A stretch of DNA of 64,000 nucleotides from Mycolicibacterium porcinum (GTDB lineage Bacteria > Actinomycetota > Actinomycetes > Mycobacteriales > Mycobacteriaceae). A program made the translations under genes and the position numbers. Every line of letters starts with the position of its first letter. Within the stretch, counting starts at the first letter, position 1. Below, piece by piece: positions 63,386 to 64,000 of the stretch. The DNA lies in assembly GCA_001942045.1 (NCBI GenBank), contig MSTD01000008.1, positions 1 to 64,000 on the forward strand, given 5' to 3'. Under the pieces are notes generated by a model. The model ran no database searches. It saw only the letters and a program-made list of their open reading frames with translations, and had not been told where the DNA came from.

Positions 63386-64000
63386 CATTCGACGACGAGA
63401 CCGAGGCCTTTCGGGCCGAGGTCCGCGACTTCCTGGCGGCGAACCGGGAGCACTTCCCGACGAAGTCGTACGACACCCTTGAAGGTTTCGAACAGCATCG
63501 CCGTTGGGACAAGGTGCTTTTCGACGCAGGCCTGTCGGTGATCGCCTGGCCCAAGGAGTACGGCGGCCGTGACGCCACCCTGTTGCAGTGGGTGGTCTTC
63601 GAGGAGGAGTACTTCCACGCCGGCGCGCCCGGGCGGGCCAGCGCCAACGGCACCGCGATGCTGGCGCCGACCCTGTTCGCCCACGGCACCGAGGAGCAGC
63701 TCCAACGAGTGCTGCCGAAAATGGCCAGCGGCGAGGAGATCTGGGCCCAGGCTTGGTCCGAGCCCGAGTCGGGCAGCGACCTGGCCTCGCTGCGCTCGAC
63801 GGCCACCAAGGTGGACGGCGGATGGAAGCTCAACGGACAGAAGATCTGGAGCTCCCGCGCACCGTTCGGTGAGCGCGGCTTCGGCCTGTTCCGCTCCGAC
63901 CCGGAGGCGCAGCGTCACAAGGGTCTGACCTACTTCATGTTCGACCTCAAGGCGCCCGGGATCACCGTGCGCCCGATCGCCCAACTGGGCGGGGACACGG
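63376..64000 (+). CDS. fadE31: Acyl-CoA dehydrogenase FadE31 (partial, cut by window edge)
   Basis: 208 residues of an acyl-CoA dehydrogenase with MDLTFDDETEAFRAEVRDFL, then WAQAWSEPESGSDLASLRST and LNGQKIWSSRAPFGERGFG. The catalytic C-terminal domain is beyond the window. It starts within the 3' end of fadD3 (10-bp overlap), as Rv3562 follows fadD3 in M. tuberculosis, where FadE31-33 complete ring C/D beta-oxidation. Confidence 0.92.
   Translation, partial: MDLTFDDETEAFRAEVRDFLAANREHFPTKSYDTLEGFEQHRRWDKVLFDAGLSVIAWPKEYGGRDATLLQWVVFEEEYFHAGAPGRASANGTAMLAPTLFAHGTEEQLQRVLPKMASGEEIWAQAWSEPESGSDLASLRSTATKVDGGWKLNGQKIWSSRAPFGERGFGLFRSDPEAQRHKGLTYFMFDLKAPGITVRPIAQLGGDT

Overview
The window looks like the chromosome of a rapidly growing mycobacterium (Mycolicibacterium/Mycobacterium). 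The evidence is high-GC coding with many GTG starts and 4-bp ATGA/GTGA overlaps, MmpS/MmpL transporters, an MbtH plus nonribosomal peptide synthetase start, F420-type nitroreductase, and above all a nearly complete cholesterol/steroid degradation cluster in the order known from M. tuberculosis Rv3534c-Rv3562. No tRNA, rRNA, CRISPR array or insertion sequence was found.

Region 1 (1-9.5 kb, minus strand) is the edge of a glycopeptidolipid-type (GPL) locus: mmpS4, mmpL4a, mmpL4b, a hemophore-related secreted protein, mbtH, and the N-terminal condensation domain of a large NRPS (mps1-like) that runs off the left edge. It appears less GC-rich than the rest and has larger intergenic gaps. A RecQ-type helicase gene (9.5-11.5 kb) separates it from the steroid genes.

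Region 2 (11.6-32 kb) holds KstR-type steroid genes: hsaF-hsaG-hsaE (end of the ring A/B meta-cleavage branch), kstD and hsd4B, then the side-chain operon ltp2-chsH1-chsH2-fadE29-fadE28-cyp125, and divergently fadA5, an NTF2-like gene and a ddn-like gene. Two exact KstR operators (TnnAACnnGTTnnA) lie in the hsaE/kstD and cyp125/fadA5 divergent promoters. Between hsd4B and ltp2, where M. tuberculosis has PPE63, this genome has a polysaccharide island (GH19 chitinase-like lipoprotein, fused deacetylase/glycosyltransferase, LuxR-type regulator) and a type VII secretion substrate-like pair.

Region 3 (32.2-37.4 kb) is a tandem array of three secreted histidine-phosphatase genes, each ending in a helical, charged tail, plus a decayed fourth copy. 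Each member is followed by a strong hairpin terminator.

Region 4 (37.4-64 kb) is the KstR2 regulon for the last two steroid rings: two SDR genes, echA20, ipdA, ipdB, ipdC, fadA6, kstR2, ipdF, fadE30, fadD3, fadE31 (cut by the right edge). Three exact KstR2 operators (AnCAAGnnCTTGnT) sit at the SDR/echA20, kstR2 and fadE30/fadD3 promoters. It is interrupted twice. At 42.7-54.7 kb is an accessory block: methyltransferase, PucR regulator, P450, VanB-type reductase, Rieske oxygenase, FUSC-type exporter, FdhF-type molybdo-oxidoreductase, LysR regulator and cation efflux gene. At 56.5-59.7 kb is a two-component system with a membrane protein. The steroid cluster therefore acts as a conserved scaffold with different cargo at its joints.

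The least expected signal is in the 42.7-54.7 kb block. Two transcription units, the P450/Rieske operon and the FUSC gene, each begin with a copy of the same 45-bp upstream element, followed about 36 bp later by a tiny (41-42 aa) single-helix membrane peptide of one family. A third, diverged peptide ends the P450/Rieske operon.
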